From: Grammothele lineata
Taxonomy: Eukaryota > Basidiomycota > Agaricomycetes > Polyporales > Polyporaceae
DNA length: 59,147 nucleotides
Reading direction: 5' to 3'
Assembly (NCBI GenBank): GCA_002150815.3
Contig: NDFF03000042.1
Location: 1 to 59,147, forward strand
How positions within the stretch are numbered: the first letter of the stretch is position 1; each line of letters opens with the position of its first letter. A program made the translations under genes and the position numbers. The notes below the pieces were generated by a model. That model worked only from the letters and a program-made list of their open reading frames with translations, ran no database searches and had not been told where the DNA came from. This document shows positions 24,824 through 37,500 of this stretch, one piece after another.

Positions 24824-25479
24824 ATGCCGCACTCCTTCGGTTACCGCGCGCGTACGCGCGACATGTTCAAGCGGGGGTTCAAGGGTGCGGACCTTTGATC
24901 TTATGTCTCGTCTCCGCCCACTCAAGCATACCCCATAGAGCACGGCCCCATCAAGCTTTCGACGTACCTCACCAACTTCCGCATTGGTGACATCGTCGAC
25001 ATTAAGGCGAATGCTGCGCAGCAAAAGGGTATGCCCCACAAGTACTACCACGGGTGCGTACTTAGACTTCGGTCCTACTTCCGCATCTCATAATCCATCG
25101 CATTTAGCCGCACTGGTATCGTCTACAACGTCACCCCCAACGCTGTCGGCATCATTGTCTACAAGGTCGTCGGCAACCGTTACATCGAGAAGCGTGTAAA
25201 CATCCGTGTGGAGCACATCAAGCACTCGAAGTGCAGGCAGGAGTTCCTTGACCGTGTCAAGCGGAACCACGAGGCGCACGTTGCGGCGAAGGAGAAGGGC
25301 GGTATGTACTACCTGTCCTTGAATTCTCTTGAAACATCCTTACGTCTGGTTTGTGTATGCGTTCAGAGCGTGTCAACCTCAAGCGCCAACCTGTCCTCCC
25401 CCGCGGTGCACAGACGATCTCGACGAAGGACAACGCCCCCCAGACGATGACGCCTGTACCTTACGAGACCACTATCTAA
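24824..25479 (+). CDS. rpl21: 60S ribosomal protein L21 (eL21)
   Basis: Four exons (24824-24884, 24939-25053, 25108-25301, 25367-25479) encode 160 residues, the expected length. [15 protein letters not shown], then [29 protein letters not shown], and a basic C-terminal half with [13 protein letters not shown] and VPYETTI match eL21. It is a component of the large subunit near the central protuberance. Splice sites are canonical and introns short. Start is the family N-terminus. Confidence 0.97.
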
Positions 25480-25696
25480 AATGCCCCGTCTCGTCCCCTT
25501 CCGCCGCATCTATCACGAGGTTCATGCTGTCGTCGTATTCATGTTCTATGTATGCCCATGCCGCCATTACGCATAACATGGAATCATTGTACTCTACCGA
25601 GATGCACGCGCGCATGATAGGGTCGCAGACGCCCTTAGTGATGTCTTCAACGAGTGCTCTGTTGACGCCCGACATCTCGCGTCTTGACCCCACACT

Positions 25697-26878
25697 ATGC
25701 CTTCTCACCGTCGACGCTCTCATTCAAGAGAGCGGTCTGCCTCTCTTGGTGATCGCTCTCGTTCTCGTTCTCCGGAAAGGCGTGTCCAACTGCCGGATGG
25801 TGTTGTGGAGATATCAGAGTCCGACTACTTCCTCAAGAGTGACGAGTTCCGGGTGTGGCTGAAGGAGGACAAGGGCAAGGTCAGCATACCTCACGGATTT
25901 CGACGCGCACACTCTTGATTTATCCGTCATTTCTCGTTAGTACTTTGATGAACTTTCCAGCGACAAATCCAGGAAGTGAGTGCATCGGGTTAGTTGCGTT
26001 GTGGTTGCTGAAACCTAACGTAGGTATTTCCGCAAGTTTGTAAAGGTGTGGGCCCTCTTCACTTTCCCAGAAGTTAGTCGCATGCTGAGTTTTATGGCAG
26101 GCATGGAACAGAGGGAAGCTCTCTAGTGCGTATCGTCGTACACACGACTCTCGAATCTTCTGACGTCAACCCGATCCGATCCCTGTCTCTAGAGTCACTC
26201 TACCACGGAGTCGACAAGGCGCAGCCCGCAAGCAGCCAGACCGCGTACAAGTGGGCCTTTGCGTCCAAGACCTCGCGTGCGGACAACGCCGCGCTGCGCG
26301 CCGTACGCGACGAGATCGACAGTGCAACGTACAACCGCCGCTCGGGCGCGTCGTCCTCGTCTGGGCGTGTCTTAGGACCGACGATGCCCTCCACAGCCGA
26401 CCGCACGCTCGCTCGGGAGTCGGCTGCGGAAGAACGGGACGCAGAGCGCAAGCACGAGCGGCGGCGGGAGCGGAAGGAGGCGCAGGAGCGCGTCGAGGAC
26501 ATGGTTGGCCCGAAGGAGGTAGGGCGGGCGGGCATGCTCGAGAAGAAGAAGGCGCAGCGTGAGGCGGACAAGGCCTTCCGTGAGCGAGGCGACGACGGTT
26601 TTGAAGTGGACGATTCGACGCTCATGGGCGGCGGGGATAGCTTCCAGGCGCAGTGAGTCCTTCGTTTCACGTACCTTGCTAGGATGGGGTTGGGGGCGCG
26701 ACGTAGCTGACACAACTTGTATGCTAGTATGGCACGCAGAGAAGCAGCCAAGAAACGTTTCGAAGACAAGAAGGAGGAGCAGAAATATGCGACGAGAGAA
26801 CGTACGGATGCCATGCGAGCGAAGGAAAAGGCGACCATGGATATGTTCATGCAGATGGCGAAAGCGAAGTATGGCTAA
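25697..26878 (+). CDS. SCI1-like Arg/Ser-rich nuclear protein
   Basis: Six exons (25697-25879, 25941-25975, 26024-26045, 26101-26125, 26193-26652, 26728-26878) give 291 residues. An Arg/Ser-rich N-terminus (RRRSHSRERSASLGDRSRSR) precedes the conserved block ISESDYFLKSDEFRVWLKE, YFDELSSDKSRKYFRKFVK and AWNRGKLS, which matches the plant style cell-cycle inhibitor 1 (SCI1) family and its uncharacterised animal and fungal relatives. After about residue 95 the chain is charged and helical (EERDAERKHERRRERKEA), ending KEKATMDMFMQMAKAKYG. A nuclear, RNA-processing-linked role is plausible from the RS repeat but not shown. The 22- and 25-base exons are supported by the unbroken conserved block. Confidence 0.82.
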
Positions 26879-27200
26879 GGCCTTCTCGGTTCAAGAATAC
26901 CCGCATAGGTCACACGAATACATGTGCTCATGAGGAGAACCAGACGCGTTCCCCTTTTCATTCCACGCTTGACACATGCATACCTCGAACCTATCATCGC
27001 TCAGACCAAAATTACAGAGGGCGGCCTCCTGCCAGAGGCGTACGCCGAGTACGCCTGGAATCTACGTTGGTAAAAGTGTGATTATGCCTACTAATTGAAC
27101 ATGTACAATAAACCACAGAGAAGTCCCATATACAACGCCCGACAAAATTTTACGGAGGAGTCCCTCGAGAAGTCCCACCGAGTGTGTTGAGTCGTAGCGC
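26879..27200. other. 3' flanks of convergent genes
   Basis: Between the end of the SCI1-like gene and the end of an unidentified minus-strand gene. No coding signal. Confidence 0.5.
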
Positions 27201-27832
27201 TTACATCCACGCTCTGTCCTCGGGGTCAAGGTATTCGGGCTGTTCCTTCGAAGTCAGCCCGAGGTTCTCATACGACTGAAGAACTGGTTCTCACCTCTAT
27301 GCCCGACGTCCCTTGGTGTGCACGGCGACTGCCCGTGGAGAAGAAGCGGGAACGAGACTTGGTCTCAGGTGCAGCGCGTGCTGCCGCCCATGCTGTGTTG
27401 TCGCCGGTGAGTATTTGCGTCTAGATAGCGGTTGGATAAGTACGTCGTCGGCCATGCGGATAGCATTTAGCGTACCTCAGGCAATGACGCAAGCTGGGAG
27501 TGCGAGGGGCGGGCGCGTTTTGATTGTTTCGGGAGGGAAGAGAGGGTGTATTTTCCGGTGCCCCACGCGGAGTTGTCCGCGTCCAGCATGTAGTCCTCCG
27601 TCTCCTGAGACGTTACATGAGCTTATCATCCATCACTGAGACATACAAAACGCACGTATTCGACAGTGTCGTCCTCCTTAATTAAGACGTCCTCGATGAC
27701 GAAATCAACCTACACGAGGAGCGGGGGATCAGTCCAGAAGTCTGGGGTCGGGTAGATCCTACTCACTAGAGTGCTGCACTCTGACTGGGGCGCCGAGGGG
27801 GCGATCTCTGATGCGTGCTGCCCATGCCGCTT
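27201..27832 (-). CDS. 3' exons of an unidentified spliced gene
   Basis: Successive minus-strand exons all join in phase 0 through canonical introns: 27767-27832 (KRHGQHASEIAPSAPQ), 27656-27709 (VDFVIEDVLIKEDDTVEY), 27476-27604 (ETEDYMLDADNSAWGTGKY and on), and a last exon 27201-27275 (SYENLGLTSKEQPEYLDPED, then RAWM and stop). An extra exon at about 27295-27420 with TQILTGDNTAWAAARAAP is possible, but it would leave a 19-base intron, so it may be skipped or the site misread. The acidic, hydrophilic piece looks like a cytoplasmic C-terminal tail. The gene must start further right; I do not recognise the family. Confidence 0.55.
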
Positions 27833-29545
27833 CTGCACACAGCGAACCAAGCATTAGCTATCGATCCACGATGACGAGCGAGCTGTGGCACCCACAGGCT
27901 TCAGTGCCGCACCAAACGCGGACACCCTGCTCCTCAACGACGGCCGAAGTGGTGCCTTGTCAATGCTCGAAGCGTCCGTGGCGAACATCTGCAGCGCGCA
28001 CGCGAGGCCACATGAGCACAATGCCGACGTCGCGGACGGCGGGGGCGGTGCGCACCATGAATGCGAGCGTCGGTCTTCGGATAATACGTAGGTAGAGGTT
28101 CGGGTCAATGGGGCCTGGTTGAGCGACGGAGGGGGCGTCGCGTACGCTCATATACGGCCTGCCTGCTCAGCGCATGCGGCCCGGTGCCTTGCACCTGGAC
28201 TCCGAGACCTGGTGGTCTCGGCGAAGAGAGCAGTGTGGCAGAGTGTCCTGAGCATACAGTAGCGGCATTCGATGCGGTCGAAGCGCGCGCGCCCGCATGC
28301 GCTGGAAGGCCGGGGTGACTGGGAATGGCATTCGAGGGTGCGGCAGACGGGTGGGTACCGCCGACGGGGCTTCGGATATGCTCGGTACTCGCGGGGACGG
28401 ATTTCGTCGAGATCTCGCCGCGATGGCCAAGAATGGCAGCCGCGAAGGCTACGCCACAGCGAGCTTTAACCTTCCCTGTGGTTGACGACGGAGAAACCTG
28501 CCAGATTGCATTCAGTCTAGACGAGGTACACTAACACGAAGCGTTGCCCCATGACTGGGACCATTCAATCCGCATGCTCACCCAGCTGACGTAGAGGCAG
28601 ATGGTCCCAGCCCTGTGGCCGGTGCTCGAACCGGCGGCTTGTATCGTGCCGAGGGAGAGGACGTAGTTTTGACGCGAGTAGCCAGGAGGAGCCATACCCA
28701 CATGACGACATGGTTGCTGAGTGTGTGGGTATAAAGACCCCCTTCAGGAGTTCGTCGTCATCCACAACCTCCGCCGCATCCATGCCGGGCATGTGAGACA
28801 GCAGGTGCTCACCAGGAATTGCCATGTTCGGACATCGATCGTACCGACTTCATCCTGGTCACGCGAACATACCGAGCCACGCGCGGGGAGAGCCTAGGTT
28901 CGTCCATCGACCTCGCTGACAGAAATTCAGAAGCGGTACGGTCACCGACGGGCTCGATGTGATATCGAGACGGCGATACTGCTGTTCCTCACCCCAGAAC
29001 ACAAACTCGACGTCGACCCGGTGCGCCGCTCAGTGCTCAGAGACGCTTGGGCTGGATCCTCCTTGGCAAGATGTAGAAAGACAGCTACGGAAGGTGGGCG
29101 GAAGTCAGATACAGCGTCGGCACCGGAGGATTAGTGGAGAAAACGCTCGGCGCGGTCCGACAGCGGGTGCGAGACAGGGCGGGATCAGCATACAGTCCCT
29201 CGGAAACGTGGCGAAGCCCTCCTCGAACCAGTACACGGACGGTGGAAGTCTAGGCGGCCACGCTGTTGAGGGTATTTCTGGCTTGTACCTGGGCATTATG
29301 ACGGCATTTCTATCAAGATAACAATACGCCCGTGACGTGGAAGTTGGACGCACTGTTCTAGGTAACCCGAAATACAGACCAATCGGCGTTTAGGGTTCCT
29401 GCATACTTTGGGTGTGCACGTGAAGAGAGAAAGAAAGCAATGATCACATTACAACTGTGCGAGATACTACAAAACTTCTCGAGGTCAATCGGGGAGAGGT
29501 GCGAGCGAGGAACTCAGCGTACCGAATACGCTACAACGCTACGCC
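27833..29545. other. Probable 5' part of the unidentified minus-strand gene, unresolved
   Basis: Several minus-strand pieces look coding but I could not join them. The best is 28582-28716, which reads APPGYSRQNYVLSLGTIQAA and then HRAGTICLYVSW before a GTGAGC donor; small Gly/Ser/Ala residues and a hydrophobic end suggest a membrane protein. Another open piece lies at 27950-28090 or so. Frames between are broken or ambiguous, so the gene may be decayed or heavily spliced. The stretch 29354-29545 should be the 3' flank of RVB2. Confidence 0.35.
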
Positions 29546-31396
<1,851 letters not shown>

Positions 31397-31540
31397 GGCG
31401 GGGTTGGGGAAGGAGGAGAGACGCGTGGTGGGCGGGCGTCAAACAGTCCCTCTCTTTTGCACCGTGACCGTACGCGCTGTCTGCTCTGTCCGACACGCTG
31501 GCCTGTCCTCGACGACGACGGCCGCGACGAGCAGCTCCTG
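31397..31540. promoter_or_regulatory. Short divergent promoter of RVB2 and mitochondrial L2
   Basis: Only 144 bases lie between the two divergent start codons, so the two genes must share most of their promoter and their 5' leaders are short or overlap. The sequence is GC-rich without an obvious TATA box. Confidence 0.65.
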
Positions 31541-32814
31541 ATGTTCTCGTCTGCACGATGCGCCCTTCGCTCGTGCTTCTCCTCTCTTAACGTCGCCGGC
31601 CATTCGCTCGCGTCATCTTCCTCTCCTCTCGCCTCCTCGTCATCCGCCTCCCTCCTCCCCCACGTCCTCAACACCCGCCGCTATGCCACGGAGGTCGGAC
31701 AGGCCCCGTCTGAGGTGAACGCCGCCCTCGCGCGGACAACCGTTCTCTACAAAACCTACAAGCCCATTACCCCCGGCATCCGTCATCTCAAGCGACCGCT
31801 CGCCCCGCACCTTTACCAGGGCCGGCCCCTTCGCGACCTTACCGTCGCCCTCCGCAAGAAGGGTGGACGCAATAACTCTGGGCGCATCACGATCCGGCAC
31901 CGCGGTGGTGGGCACAAGCAGCGCATTCGCATCATCGACTTCATGCGCGCAACTCCCGGCCCGTGCGATGTCGTCCGCATCGAGTACGACCCCGGCCGTT
32001 CCGCGCACATTGCGCTCATCAAGAACCGCAACCCGGACCTCTGCGGCGGCAAGGTGTGGAGCTACATCCTCGCCCCGGATAACCTCCGTGCCGGCGACGT
32101 CGTCGAGAGCTTCCGCCAGGGCATCCCGGAGGGGCTCGTGCCGGGCTTCGTGGACAGCAAGGACCTGCGCGGGAAGATGGTCGAGGAGAAGGAGGAGGAG
32201 CGTCAGACCCAGACGGCATCGATGGCGTCGCTTGCCCTCGGTGTTGTACGCTCCCTCGTGATGAGGCCCGGAAACGTTGTTCCCCTCAGGCTTCTCCCTC
32301 CCGGTACCGTCGTACATAACGTTGCGCTCAACCCGCACGGCCGCGCGCTCCTTGTTCGTTCTGCGGGCACCTTTGGCCAAGTCATCGAGCACGAGCAGTC
32401 CGGCAAGTACACCCATGTCCGCTTGCAGAGTGGAGAAGTGCGGAAGGTCCTCCAGGACTGCGTCGCGACGATTGGCAAAGTCAGCAACCCGCTCTGGAAG
32501 AACCGCAACCTTGGAAAGGCCGGTCGTAGTCGCTGGCTCGGTCGCCGCCCTACCGTCCGTGGTATGGCCATGAACAGGTTTGTGCGATTGTTTCGCTCCT
32601 AATGTAGCTCGACTGAATTTCGTGTAACAGGTGCGATCACCCCCACGGAGGTGGACGTGGAAAGTCCAAGGGTAACAAGCAGCCGCGTTCCATCTGGGGT
32701 TGGGTCTCGAAAGGTGTACGCACGCGTAAGCCCGGTCCCAAGGGCCCGAAGAACAGCAACAAGATGGTTGTTCACGAGCGCCCCCGCGACAAGGAGAAGC
32801 GTGCTGCGAAGTAG
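31541..32814 (+). CDS. Mitochondrial large-subunit ribosomal protein bL2m
   Basis: Two exons (31541-32577, 32631-32814) give 406 residues. The first about 50 are Ser/Arg/Ala-rich without acidic residues, as in a mitochondrial presequence, ending near RRYATEVG. Then come bL2 blocks: GRNNSGRITIRHRGGGHKQR, YDPGRSAHIAL, MRPGNVVPLRLLPPGT and GRALLVRSAGT, SGEVRKV, GMAMNRCDHPHGGG with the conserved histidine at the peptidyl-transferase centre side, and a basic C-terminus. It helps build the 23S core of the mitoribosome. An in-frame earlier start exists, but ATG 31541 gives the normal presequence. An insert rich in Glu (KMVEEKEEERQTQT) is a fungal-type extension. Confidence 0.95.
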
Positions 32815-33006
32815 AGGGAGCCTCTCGGTTGCGCGATTTTTGGGTGGGCGCATGCTACATCGTATATCTTCCATACATAATACACCATTATATACTGCCC
32901 CTCTTCACTTCTCGTGTGCACATTGTCCTAGTTTCTGCGACGATGAGCGGACGAAATTATGGCAGTTGAGGGGTCACTGACTTCCGCGGGGAGATCTTAA
33001 GGCATC

Positions 33007-33306
33007 TCAGGCATCACCCTCGATGTCCTCTTCCTCTTCCTCGTCTTCTTCGCTTTTCTTGACAACCGTCGCCTCCTTATTTTCCTCTCTCTTGCCGACC
33101 ACGTCCCGCCATGCGGTCAACTCCTCTCCTAGCGCTGACTTCGCCTGCAACACCTCTGCCCTCAATTTCTCGTAATAAGCCCTGTGGCCAGCGCCAGATG
33201 CCTCGGGAATGCGGTACTGGAGTGTTTGTGATGGCGACAGAGAGGGAGGCGCAGGCGTGTCCGATGGCGGATTCAGTTTATACGTGATTGTGAGCGTAGG
33301 AGCCAT
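33007..33306 (-). CDS. Gon7-like KEOPS/EKC complex subunit
   Basis: A single exon of 99 codons starting MAPTLTITYKLNPPSDTP. A helical part (YYEKLRAEVLQAKSALGEEL, then TAWRDVVG) leads to a very acidic end (KKSEEDEEEEEDIEGD). Size, N-terminal beta-type segment, LR..V..A.S..GEELT helix and acidic tail match fungal Gon7, the small disordered subunit of the complex that makes t6A on tRNA. Similarity is short, so the assignment is moderate. It is transcribed away from the methyltransferase gene at 33735. Confidence 0.6.
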   Translation of the reverse strand: MAPTLTITYKLNPPSDTPAPPSLSPSQTLQYRIPEASGAGHRAYYEKLRAEVLQAKSALGEELTAWRDVVGKREENKEATVVKKSEEDEEEEEDIEGDA

Positions 33307-33734
33307 CGTGTTTGAGAGTCGCTCAATGGTGGAGGCTCTGAAGAACCGTGGTTGGGGCAGTAGCAGCCACTCACAGCAGAGCCCGCCGGACCGGCGATCG
33401 CCGGCTGTCTGTCCAAGCCACACACGTTTTGCAGGCATCCGACCGGACAGTCATATCGGACACCGATGCACCCGCCCGCCCGCTCACCTTGTCTCTTCCC
33501 CCCCTCCTCCTCCGCCAGCCATGCCGGTTTTTCTGCTCTAGCAACCAAGGGTCCCTGCCATACACCCTTGGTTGCTCCCGTCCCTCGCAAGCTACGCATA
33601 GACGATAGAAACCATCCACCATAGACTCATAGACGCAATCTCTCGTCAGAATTTTTATCATTTGGGCATTCCGTTTGGGAATAGAAGACACATACCATAG
33701 ACCTAGAAGACATATGATATACAAGACGATAGAC
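33307..33734. promoter_or_regulatory. Divergent intergenic region between Gon7-like and Efm2-like genes
   Basis: 428 bases between two divergent starts. No coding signal. From about 33590 to 33735 the strings CATAGAC/CATAGAC-like (ATAGACGATAG, CATAGACTCATAGACG, CATAGACCTAG, ATAGACATGG) recur five or six times just before the plus-strand start, a loose tandem AGAC repeat of unknown meaning. Confidence 0.5.
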
Positions 33735-34952
33735 ATGGTCGTACACCCGCCGACGTCTTCCCTTCCTCCGCTATCCCGACTTCCTTCCTATTCCCTCAAG
33801 CAAGTCTCCGAAGCGGTCGAAAACCTCCGGACGATCTATTGTCCACCAGCCCTTGCGGTCCTTCCAAAGCCCAAGGCGCTCCCAAAGCATCTCGTTCACG
33901 ATACCTCCGTGCCCGATTCCGGTTACGCATCCGCGGAAGGGGAGGATGACGAGGACGATGAAGACGCTGGTGTGGCCGATGATGACGTCCTACGTGCGGA
34001 CTCCTTCGAGCGCGACTTCGCTATCCGTTGGCTCACAGGATTCACTGCGCGTGCGGACGTATGGGTCTATGCCTCCGATTGCTCTGAGGAAGAATCGGAT
34101 GCCCGCGCGGTTCTCGTCGATTCCGCTGCATCGATTCTGTCGTCCTTCGCAGGCGACGATGAAGAAGAGGCTCTGACCCGCACGTTCACCCTCCCTACCA
34201 GCCATACGTCGAGCTCAGGCCAGCCGAAGACGATCACCGTCGAGCTCAACGATGCCCCGCTCTTGAGCGACGACCATACTTCTGTCGGCCTCCAAAGCTG
34301 GGGCGGCTCCATCCGTCTCGCCGAGCGTGTTGCCCTAGACCCGCAGGCGTATAGTCTCGTATTCCCTTCGGGTTTGGAGAGGACGAACGCCCCCCTTCGC
34401 ATCCTGGAACTTGGTGCAGGAACTGGCCTCCTCGGCATTGCAGCTGCGAAGCTCCTCGCGGCTTGTTCGCAATCCCCTGGCTCATTTGACCTCGTCGTGA
34501 CCGACTACCACCCTGCCGTGCTCGACAACCTCCGCCAGAACGTCGCCACGAACTTCTCTGGCTCGCCCCCCATTGATGTTCTACCGCTCGACTGGTCGAG
34601 TCCTGTGTACGAAGGTCCACTTGCGAAGCCCTTTGACGTTATCCTCGCCGCGGACGTGATATACCACCCGGAACATGCACGTTGGATTAAGGCATGCGTC
34701 GAGGACCTCCTCCAGCGTCCGACCGCCCAGTCGCCGGGTGGAGTCTTTTGGCTCATCATCACCCTTCGCCCCACGGGGCGTCATGAAGGCATGAGCGACA
34801 CTGTAGATGCGGTGTTCCCGTTGGCGTCGACGGTCAAATGCAACGAGGGCCAAGAGTTGGCGGTACTAGCGGTCGAGGAGATGGGAAAGCAGGACGGTAT
34901 CGGGAGGGCAGATGAGAGAGGGTACAAACTGTACAAGATCGGCTGGGTTTAA
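33735..34952 (+). CDS. Seven-beta-strand protein lysine methyltransferase, Efm2-like
   Basis: A single exon of 405 codons from ATG 33735 (two in-frame upstream ATGs exist at 33675 and 33714). The methyltransferase_16 fold is clear: QSWGGSIRLAERV, SAM motif I LRILELGAGTGLLGIAAAKL, then VVTDYHPAVLDNLRQNV, LPLDWSSP, and FDVILAADVIYHPEHARW before LIITLRPTGRHEG. The N-terminal 150 residues hold an acidic stretch (GEDDEDDEDAGVADDD) and a domain with WLTGFTARADVWVY, which fits Efm2/FAM86-type enzymes that methylate translation elongation factor 2. Other members of the family (Efm3, Efm6) are less long. Cytosolic, by family. Confidence 0.78.
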   Translation: MVVHPPTSSLPPLSRLPSYSLKQVSEAVENLRTIYCPPALAVLPKPKALPKHLVHDTSVPDSGYASAEGEDDEDDEDAGVADDDVLRADSFERDFAIRWLTGFTARADVWVYASDCSEEESDARAVLVDSAASILSSFAGDDEEEALTRTFTLPTSHTSSSGQPKTITVELNDAPLLSDDHTSVGLQSWGGSIRLAERVALDPQAYSLVFPSGLERTNAPLRILELGAGTGLLGIAAAKLLAACSQSPGSFDLVVTDYHPAVLDNLRQNVATNFSGSPPIDVLPLDWSSPVYEGPLAKPFDVILAADVIYHPEHARWIKACVEDLLQRPTAQSPGGVFWLIITLRPTGRHEGMSDTVDAVFPLASTVKCNEGQELAVLAVEEMGKQDGIGRADERGYKLYKIGWV

Positions 34953-35122
34953 TTGGCGTTCCTCGGGTTCTCATCGGTACGTCGAACATCATGTTGTAGA
35001 GCAATAGGCTGGTATGTATGATAATGATACAGACTCTTATACAGTGCTATGATACCATAAACAAAACGTGAGATAGCGTGACCTGTTTTCGACCCCTGCG
35101 GTACCCCCGCAAACGTGCATAC

Positions 35123-36553
35123 TTAGCGGCGCTGGCTGAGACCACACAAGACGTATGCGACGTCCATAAGGTCTGTGTCCTGCGTGCTCTGTACGACTTC
35201 CACCCCCACCCCCATCGACTTCTCCTGCATAGCCATGCGCGTCGTATCCTTGTCACTACCGTGAATTTCATGCTCCTCGTCGTGCACAGACAGGTCCCCA
35301 AGGCCGAAGCTGCTCGACGGCGTAACAGGGGCCTCCGTCAAGGCGCCCTCCGTGTCCGTATCCCCATGCTCGTCCCATTCCGGGACCGACACGTCTTCCT
35401 CATCGTCCTCTTTGCGCACCTCCCGTACATCCGTGCGAATGCCGTCCTCGTCCTTCTCACCGTCCACGACCCGCTCTTTCCGCCGCCTCGATCGGTGCCG
35501 CGGTCGCGGCCGCACAGGCTTCAAGTCCAAGTCCAAGTCCTCGCCACGCCCGCCAAGCATCTCCCGCGCGCACGCATACTCCAACGTGATCCTTTTGCTG
35601 AACGAGCCGTACCGCACAAACGCGCGCGCGGAACTCGTGTCTTCGGGGCCTACAGGCGACGAGGGCATGTTTTCCCACAGCGCTCGGGCGTTGTGTTCTG
35701 GCGTGCGCGAGCGCGGAGGCCACGGTCTCGCCGTACGCGGGGACGACGGGGATGGGAGCTCGGCGGGCGACGTGAGCGTTCGCTGTGGAGCGCGGGAAGA
35801 AAGGGGCGAAGGAAGCGGGTCCGGGATGGTCGCTGGGCGTTCTGCGCGCGCGGCGACGTTGTCGAGGGAGATGTGCCGGGAGGGTTTGCGGCGAACGAGG
35901 CGTGTGCTCGCGGATGCGCGGTCGTCCCGGTCCCGGTCCCGCTTGCGGCTCGCGGACGCGGCGTCTGTATCGGCGTTCGACATTGAGGAGATTGAGTTGG
36001 CCGACAAGGTGCGTGCGCGAGCGCGGGCGGTGTGTATCGTGTTGCCACACGCATCAGAGAACGGGGACGAAGGTGGGAGGGTTGCGGTTGGGGAGGACGA
36101 GGATTGCGCTGTGGGCTCCGAGAGTTGTCGTTGTTGGCGGCGGTCGGTTTGTCGTTTGTTCTGGAACCAGACGGTCACAGAACGAACGTCTCTGTGAACG
36201 TGAAAAAGTGTCAGCATATATGCGTACCGGGGATGCATTCGAGATGCAGCGGGATATATGACGCAAGCGCGCGGGCAAGTGTAGGAGCGGGGAGAAAGCG
36301 ACACTCACATATCAGCCTCCTTCGCGAGCTGCTCACGCTGCTCTCTTGTTGGGTGCGTCGCAGTGTGATATAAGTGTTCTAGCTTCATGAGCTGCACACT
36401 TGTGAACCGCTTGCGTGTGCGCCTCACCGCGCCATCCGGCGGGGTATCTGCGGCGGGGCTCGAGTTCGCATCTATTGGTGTTGAGGAGTCGTATGAGCCC
36501 ACGCTCGACATCGACGATGACCGCGCGAGTATTGTTGGGGCCGCCTGAAGCAT
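35123..36553 (-). CDS. Homeodomain transcription factor
   Basis: Two exons (36309-36553, 35123-36191) give 437 residues. The homeodomain spans about residues 44-103: RRTRKRFTSVQLMKLEHLY for helix 1, TREQREQLAKEADMDVRSV for helix 2, and recognition helix VTVWFQNKRQTDRRQQ. The intron splits the domain just before helix 3, a common place. The long tail is Ser/Pro/Arg-rich with LVRRKPSRHISLDNV, acidic runs (KEDDEEDVSVPEWDEHGD) and ends YVLCGLSQRR; no second DNA-binding domain is seen. No HD1/HD2 pairing partner lies beside it, so it is a general regulator and not a visible mating-type locus. Start is the first ATG in frame. Confidence 0.92.
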
Positions 36554-37023
36554 CGCGAAGGAGAGAGGAGAGCGCAAGAAGTACTATGAGCGGGGAGGGG
36601 AAGGCGCGAAACCACTCGAATAGCCGGTTATTTATTGCAAGGCGTTCATCAGCCCAGCCCGGTACACAACGCGTTCGCGAGATCACGTGAGCGCGTCACA
36701 ACGCGTCGACACGTGACTAACACGACTTGTTGACGGTTTCGCGATCCCTTCACTCGAACTTCTTCACTCCGTCACATCACCTTCGCTAAAGGCTGGCAAA
36801 GGGTCCGACGCCGTGCTCATCTAGTTTGCCTGCATCATCTTCTTGCGACGTTTGTTCTTGTTCCTATGTCACTCTCCTCCTTTCAAACCTACCGTTGGTT
36901 GGCGCATACAATGTCTGTATGAATGTATTCTTCCAACGATTGACTCGACTGTATGCAAATCGGACGTGCCATGAGTTCTATGCTACAAATACAAGGTGCG
37001 TTGTTGACAGCTCGTGAAATTGC
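36554..37023. other. Intergenic region upstream of the homeobox gene
   Basis: Contains the promoter of the homeobox gene and the 3' flank of the small gene on the same strand. Around 36685-36725 there are CACGTGA and TCACGTGA E-box-like strings. No coding signal. Confidence 0.45.
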
Positions 37024-37500
37024 TTAGTGGGACGTGCCATTCCAAGGACCTTTCTTCTTCAGTAGCTCCTCGTCCTCCCTCTGCAACTCCGCGTCGATCT
37101 GCGCTCCACGCGACGGCTCGTTGCCGTGTCTCTGAGCGGGCTCGAGAGGGTCCGTCACAGTCCGAGCACGTTCCTCGCGTTCTTGCTGGCGCTCCAGGAC
37201 GGCCTCTTGCTTTTCACGAACTTGCAGATTGCGGTTGTCTCTGGAGAATATGTGAAGAGGTTGGTTGCTGCCTGCATGCACAAAGCTGAATGACGTACTT
37301 CGGGTCATGGATATCATGCGCGTTTCTCTGCCCCTCGGCGAGCTCAGCTTTGTTGTGCTCGACTTCGGCACGCTGATCGGCCTTCGTGGGTCTACACATA
37401 AAGAAAGTGAGCATTCGACAGAGTGCAAAGCAGACACGCGAGTTCATCACCTTTGGTCGCCGTCAGAGTACACTTGCGGGTTGCCGACGTTGGACATCAT
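37024..37500 (-). CDS. Small hydrophilic protein of unknown function
   Basis: Three exons (37451-37500, 37299-37391, 37024-37240) join in frame to 119 residues with canonical introns. It begins MMSNVGNPQVYSDGDQR and is rich in Glu, Gln, Arg and Lys, for example EHNKAELAEGQRNAHDIHD and REKQEAVLERQQEREERAR, ending LLKKKGPWNGTSH. No signal peptide, membrane helix or cysteine. It is predicted to be helical or disordered, perhaps like small stress-linked proteins, but I do not recognise the family. The consistent exon phases support a real gene. Confidence 0.65.

Noticed and set aside
28565..28825. Cytochrome P450-like string (DDELLKGVFIPTHS) on the minus strand
   Set aside because: No heme-binding FxxGxRxCxG or ExxR motif nearby, and another frame of the same stretch reads better as protein.
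31640..32416. 258-codon frame antisense to mitochondrial L2
   Set aside because: Shadow frame; the sense strand encodes a clear ribosomal protein.
35078..36197. Long plus-strand frames opposite the homeobox gene
   Set aside because: Arg/Ser-rich shadow translations of the sense exon.
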